From: Alphaproteobacteria bacterium
Lineage (GTDB): Bacteria; Pseudomonadota; Alphaproteobacteria; Micavibrionales; CSBR16-224
Direction: 5' to 3'
Length of the DNA: 16,701 nucleotides
Assembly: GCA_006226225.1 (NCBI GenBank)
Contig: SBHI01000185.1
Location: 1 to 16,701, forward strand
The stretch's first letter is position 1. Every line of letters begins with the position of its first letter. The notes beneath the pieces were generated by a model. The model saw only the letters and a program-made list of their open reading frames with translations, did not search any database and was not told the DNA's origin. The position numbers were made by a program, and so were the translations under genes. Of the stretch, positions 14,304 to 16,701 are shown in pieces.

Positions 14304-14895
14304 GCTCCGCAAAGCATCATGGCTTGCCCTTGCGTGTCTGACCGCCCTCTGTCTGACAGCCGTCCCCGCCCTTGCGCAACAGCAGGATCAAATCGCGCCG
14401 CCGCCGCAAATACAGCCCGCACAGCCGCAGCCCGTTGAAATGACCGATATGGATGTCGCCGTGCTGCGCAGTCTGGACAAAACCTATGCCCGTACCTCGA
14501 CCTTTGAGGTGCCTGTCGGCCAGACAGTCAAATTCGGGGAAACATTGTTTATCCGTCCGCAGGCCTGCCGCAAGACTCCGCCGACAAAACAGCCGGAAAG
14601 CGCCGCCTTCCTGCAAATCTGGGAACATGTTCTACCTGATGTGGCGCAAAAGAAGAAAAAAGACGGTGATGACAAGAAAGATACGCGCTGGGTTTTCAGC
14701 GGTTGGATGTTCGCCTCAAGCCCTGCCCTGTCGGCAATGGATCATCCGGTATTTGACGTCTGGGTGATTGACTGCAAAAAATCCGACACCAAGGCCAGCT
14801 CCGCAGGCGCGGTTGTTGTCTCGGGCGACGGGTCATCGGGCGATTCCGCCAGTGATGAAGAGCCGCCCGCACCGTCAGACGCTAAATCCGAATAA
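14287..14895 (+). CDS. DUF2155 exported protein
   Basis: The 202-residue product has a signal peptide (basic residues 3-9, hydrophobic 11-28, likely cut after ALA at 30), a Pro/Gln-rich linker (31-55) and the DUF2155 core (about 55-160) with FEVPVGQTVKFGETL, a Cys in RPQACRKTPP, WVFSGWMFASSPALSAM and the terminal HPVFDVWVIDC. The two Cys residues could form a disulfide in the periplasm. The function of the family is unknown. The last 40 residues are a Ser/Asp/Pro-rich tail not part of the family. It overlaps mlaD by 17 bases. Its 3' end, including the conserved HPVFDVWVIDC codons, is also coding on the other strand (aat). Confidence 0.88.
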   Translation: MTRRNKLRKASWLALACLTALCLTAVPALAQQQDQIAPPPQIQPAQPQPVEMTDMDVAVLRSLDKTYARTSTFEVPVGQTVKFGETLFIRPQACRKTPPTKQPESAAFLQIWEHVLPDVAQKKKKDGDDKKDTRWVFSGWMFASSPALSAMDHPVFDVWVIDCKKSDTKASSAGAVVVSGDGSSGDSASDEEPPAPSDAKSE

Positions 14896-15500
14896 AACAC
14901 GCAAGGCTTTTTCAGCGCTTCGGCGAGCTTCGCCTTATATTCCGCGCGCGGCAATTCGTAAACGCCGAATTGTTCCAGATGTTCATTCACAAATTGCGTA
15001 TCAAATATCTGATAACCCTGCCGCCACAGCCTTGCCGTCAGATGCACCAGAGCAACTTTGCTGGCATCTGTCGCGCTGTGGAACATGCTTTCCCCGAAAA
15101 ACGCGCCGCCAAGCGCCACGCCGTAAACACCGCCGACCAGTTTGCCCGTGTCTCTGTCCCATGCCTCGACGGAATGGGCAAAGCCCATCTCGTGCAACTG
15201 CGTATAAAGATCGATAATGGCTTTATTGATCCAGCTTTCCGGGCGGTAGCTGGCCGAAACGCCGCAGGCCTTGATGACAGCGGCAAAATCCGTATTGATG
15301 CGAATATCATAAGGGTAATGGCGGATGGTTTTTTGCAGCCGTTTCGGCACATGCAGGCCGGTGATGGACAGCTGGCCGCGCAGTTCGGGATCAAACCAGT
15401 AGATTTTCTTGCTCTCTGCCGATTCCGCCATCGGAAACAAGCCTTCCGTATAGGCGTAAAGCAGCAGTTCCGGTGTGATATCGTCTAAATTATGCGCCAT
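14742..15500 (-). CDS. aat: Leucyl/phenylalanyl-tRNA--protein transferase
   Basis: The 252-residue product adds Leu or Phe from charged tRNA to N-terminal Arg or Lys of proteins, marking them for ClpS-ClpAP/ClpXP (N-end rule). Features: ITPELLLYAYTEGLFPMAES (8-27), YWFDPELRG (34-42), AHSVEAW (108-114), VGGVYGVALGGAFFGESMF (122-140), ASKVALVHL and FDTQFVNEHLEQFG (166-179). The core ends near residue 203; a 30-residue Ser/Pro/Glu-rich linker follows, then ALVSDFLQSITQTS, which looks like the conserved tail of many alphaproteobacterial Aat proteins. That tail lies antisense to the DUF2155 gene. ATG 15500 is chosen by family; the frame extends upstream to 15551 but that part is inside ctaA. It lies four bases after the ctaA stop, so the two are probably co-transcribed. 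Confidence 0.94.
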   Translation of the reverse strand: MAHNLDDITPELLLYAYTEGLFPMAESAESKKIYWFDPELRGQLSITGLHVPKRLQKTIRHYPYDIRINTDFAAVIKACGVSASYRPESWINKAIIDLYTQLHEMGFAHSVEAWDRDTGKLVGGVYGVALGGAFFGESMFHSATDASKVALVHLTARLWRQGYQIFDTQFVNEHLEQFGVYELPRAEYKAKLAEALKKPCVFYSDLASDGAGGSSSLAESPDDPSPETTTAPAELALVSDFLQSITQTSNTG

Positions 15501-15504
15501 GTCA

Positions 15505-16563
15505 TCATTTGTCGTTCTTATCCAGCGAGTAATCCTCCGGCGGCAATTCATGCAGCACCCAGATCAGCGAGCCCAGCAATAAGACCGCCACAGCCTGATG
15601 CAGAACGGCAGCCGGCAACAGCAATTGCGTCAACAGCGTGATCACGCCAAGCGTGAATTGCACAATCACTAGAGCCCCTGCCAGACCGAAAGCATATGAC
15701 ACGCGGCGGCTTTTTTGAAAATTCATGCTGCGCCCAACCAGAAACAGCACCGAAAGCGCCGTCAGCGTTGCCAGCACACGGTGGATAAACTGGACGGTAG
15801 CGTGATTTTCAAAGAGATTGATCCAGAGCGGCGCCATATCCAGCCCCTCCGTCGGCCACGGATATTTGCCCATCAGCGGGAAGGTATTATAGATCAATCC
15901 AGCCTTTGAGCCCGCCACAAGCGCACCCCAGACAATCGTCACCGCCAGCAGCATGATGACGCGGCGCGCGATTTTATAAAGCGGAAACAGTAAGGCGCGG
16001 TCTTTCGATGGCGGCACCGACAGCTTGAGCGCCATATTCAACAGCAGTGAAAACAGAATCAGCGCCAGCGATAAATGCGCCGCCAGACGGTAATGGCTGA
16101 CGGCAGGCATATCAATCAACCCGCTTTTCACCATATACCAGCCCAGCACGCCCTGCGCACCGCCCAGCAGGAAAAATCCGGCAAAGCTGGGAAGGTAAAT
16201 ACGGGGAATGCGTTTCATGGCAAGGAATATCAGGAGCGGCAGCAGATACACCGCGCCGACGGCACGCCCCAGCAGGCGGTGAAACCATTCCCAGAAAAAG
16301 ATGGATTTGAAATCCTCCAGTGACATGCCTTCATTGATTTTCTGATATTGCGGCGTTTCCTTGTAAAGATCGAAGACCTTGTTCCACGACTCGGCATCAT
16401 GCGGCGGCAGCACGCCCGTGACCGGCTGCCATTCCACGATGGACAGGCCCGAGCCCGTCAGCCGCGTAATCGCCCCCACCACCGCGATGCAGAACACAAG
16501 AAAGGCGCAGCTATACAGCCAGAGCGCAACGGGTTTGGTTTTTTGATAATCAATGACATCCAT
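15505..16563 (-). CDS. ctaA: Heme A synthase
   Basis: The 352-residue product is an integral membrane protein of the CtaA/COX15 family, with about eight transmembrane helices in two four-helix halves. It oxidises the methyl group of heme O to the formyl group of heme A for aa3-type oxidase. Family features: GAITRLTGSGLSIVEWQP (30-47), EWFHRLLGR with His 95, HYRLAAHLSLA with His 163, VAGSKAGLIYNTFPLMG, VQFIHRVLATLTA with His 261 and VLHQAVAVLLL with His 322, giving the four heme-ligand histidines. ATG 16563 is chosen over one 29 codons upstream because AAGGA lies eight bases or so before it and the family begins here. aat follows at once. Confidence 0.95.
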   Translation of the reverse strand: MDVIDYQKTKPVALWLYSCAFLVFCIAVVGAITRLTGSGLSIVEWQPVTGVLPPHDAESWNKVFDLYKETPQYQKINEGMSLEDFKSIFFWEWFHRLLGRAVGAVYLLPLLIFLAMKRIPRIYLPSFAGFFLLGGAQGVLGWYMVKSGLIDMPAVSHYRLAAHLSLALILFSLLLNMALKLSVPPSKDRALLFPLYKIARRVIMLLAVTIVWGALVAGSKAGLIYNTFPLMGKYPWPTEGLDMAPLWINLFENHATVQFIHRVLATLTALSVLFLVGRSMNFQKSRRVSYAFGLAGALVIVQFTLGVITLLTQLLLPAAVLHQAVAVLLLGSLIWVLHELPPEDYSLDKNDK

Positions 16564-16683
16564 GGTCTTTATTCCTTTTGCCTTACAGATATACACCGCT
16601 GCTGCTGTGTTCTCAAACGCAAAATACGGCACAAAAGAAATGCCCGGCACACGGGCCGGGCAAAAGACTACGAGGAGGCACAG
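16564..16683. other. Divergent intergenic region with a hairpin
   Basis: This 120-base region lies between ctaA (minus) and the gene starting at 16684. TGCCCGG (16641-16647) and CCGGGCA (16656-16662) form a 7-bp GC-rich stem with an 8-base loop; no T-tract follows, so it would be a leader structure of the plus-strand gene, 21 bases before its start. GAGGAGG (16672-16678) is a strong ribosome binding site. I find no convincing promoter. Confidence 0.5.
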
Positions 16684-16701
16684 ATGAAACGAGATTTAAA
16701 A
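16684..16701 (+). CDS. Start of an unidentified gene (six codons)
   Basis: The ATG at 16684 follows GAGGAGG by five bases and begins a product MKRDLK that runs off the right edge. Nothing can be said about its identity. The strong ribosome site and divergent position opposite ctaA are the only support. Confidence 0.65.

Noticed and set aside
15501..15551. Longer Aat N-terminus from 15551
   Set aside because: The extra 17 residues lie in the 3' end of ctaA and are Arg-rich with no family similarity; the ATG at 15500 gives the expected start.

Overview
The window is a chromosomal, housekeeping-type segment of an alphaproteobacterium. The lineage call rests on gene content: a HdaA-type DnaA regulator, heme A synthase, a bacterial aa3-type oxidase subunit IV peptide, an NDUFA12-type complex I accessory subunit, a CpdR-like receiver, an alphaproteobacterial AddA helicase-nuclease, a DUF2155 protein convergent with aat, and CtrA-like boxes (TTAA-N7-TTAAC). 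The exact family cannot be fixed from the window; a Micavibrio/Rhodospirillales-like organism is only a guess. I see no phage, transposon, CRISPR array, tRNA or rRNA.

Layout. (1) 1-473, minus strand: the 5' part of an exported protein of unknown function, preceded by a 43-residue one-helix oxidase peptide. (2) 643-5483, plus strand: DUF2066 lipid-exposed/exported protein, hdaA, rpiB, glyA, nrdR and nusB. A good match to an NrdR box lies between hdaA and rpiB, so the rpiB-glyA-nrdR-nusB run may be under its own NrdR. (3) 5484-5800: an 11-bp inverted repeat wrapped around the -35 of a near-consensus promoter, driving an unrecognised 59-residue ORF. (4) 5797-7425, minus strand: a secreted PHB-depolymerase-like esterase and, upstream of it, a CpdR-like receiver with its own terminator. 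(5) 7426-7732: an AT-rich divergent promoter region with two CtrA-like boxes. (6) 7733-11362: addA, without addB beside it. (7) 11363-12504: a promoter with a CtrA-like box over its expected start point, a Gly/Ala-rich membrane protein of unknown function, and a strong terminator. (8) 12533-14895, plus strand: murI, NDUFA12, mlaD-like, DUF2155. (9) 14742-16563, minus strand: ctaA then aat, with the aat 3' end overlapping the DUF2155 gene by 154 bases. (10) A new plus-strand gene begins at 16684.

How the genes work together: HdaA restrains DnaA after initiation, NrdR controls dNTP synthesis and GlyA supplies one-carbon units, so the left operon is biased toward replication and nucleotide supply. 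CtaA, the subunit IV peptide and NDUFA12 belong to the respiratory chain. MurI, the MlaD-like protein and the exported proteins serve the envelope. The parts most worth following up are the NrdR box, the two CtrA-like regulated loci (a receiver with altered active-site residues and an orphan membrane protein), the 59-residue ORF with its promoter palindrome, and the two-strand coding of conserved motifs in aat/DUF2155.
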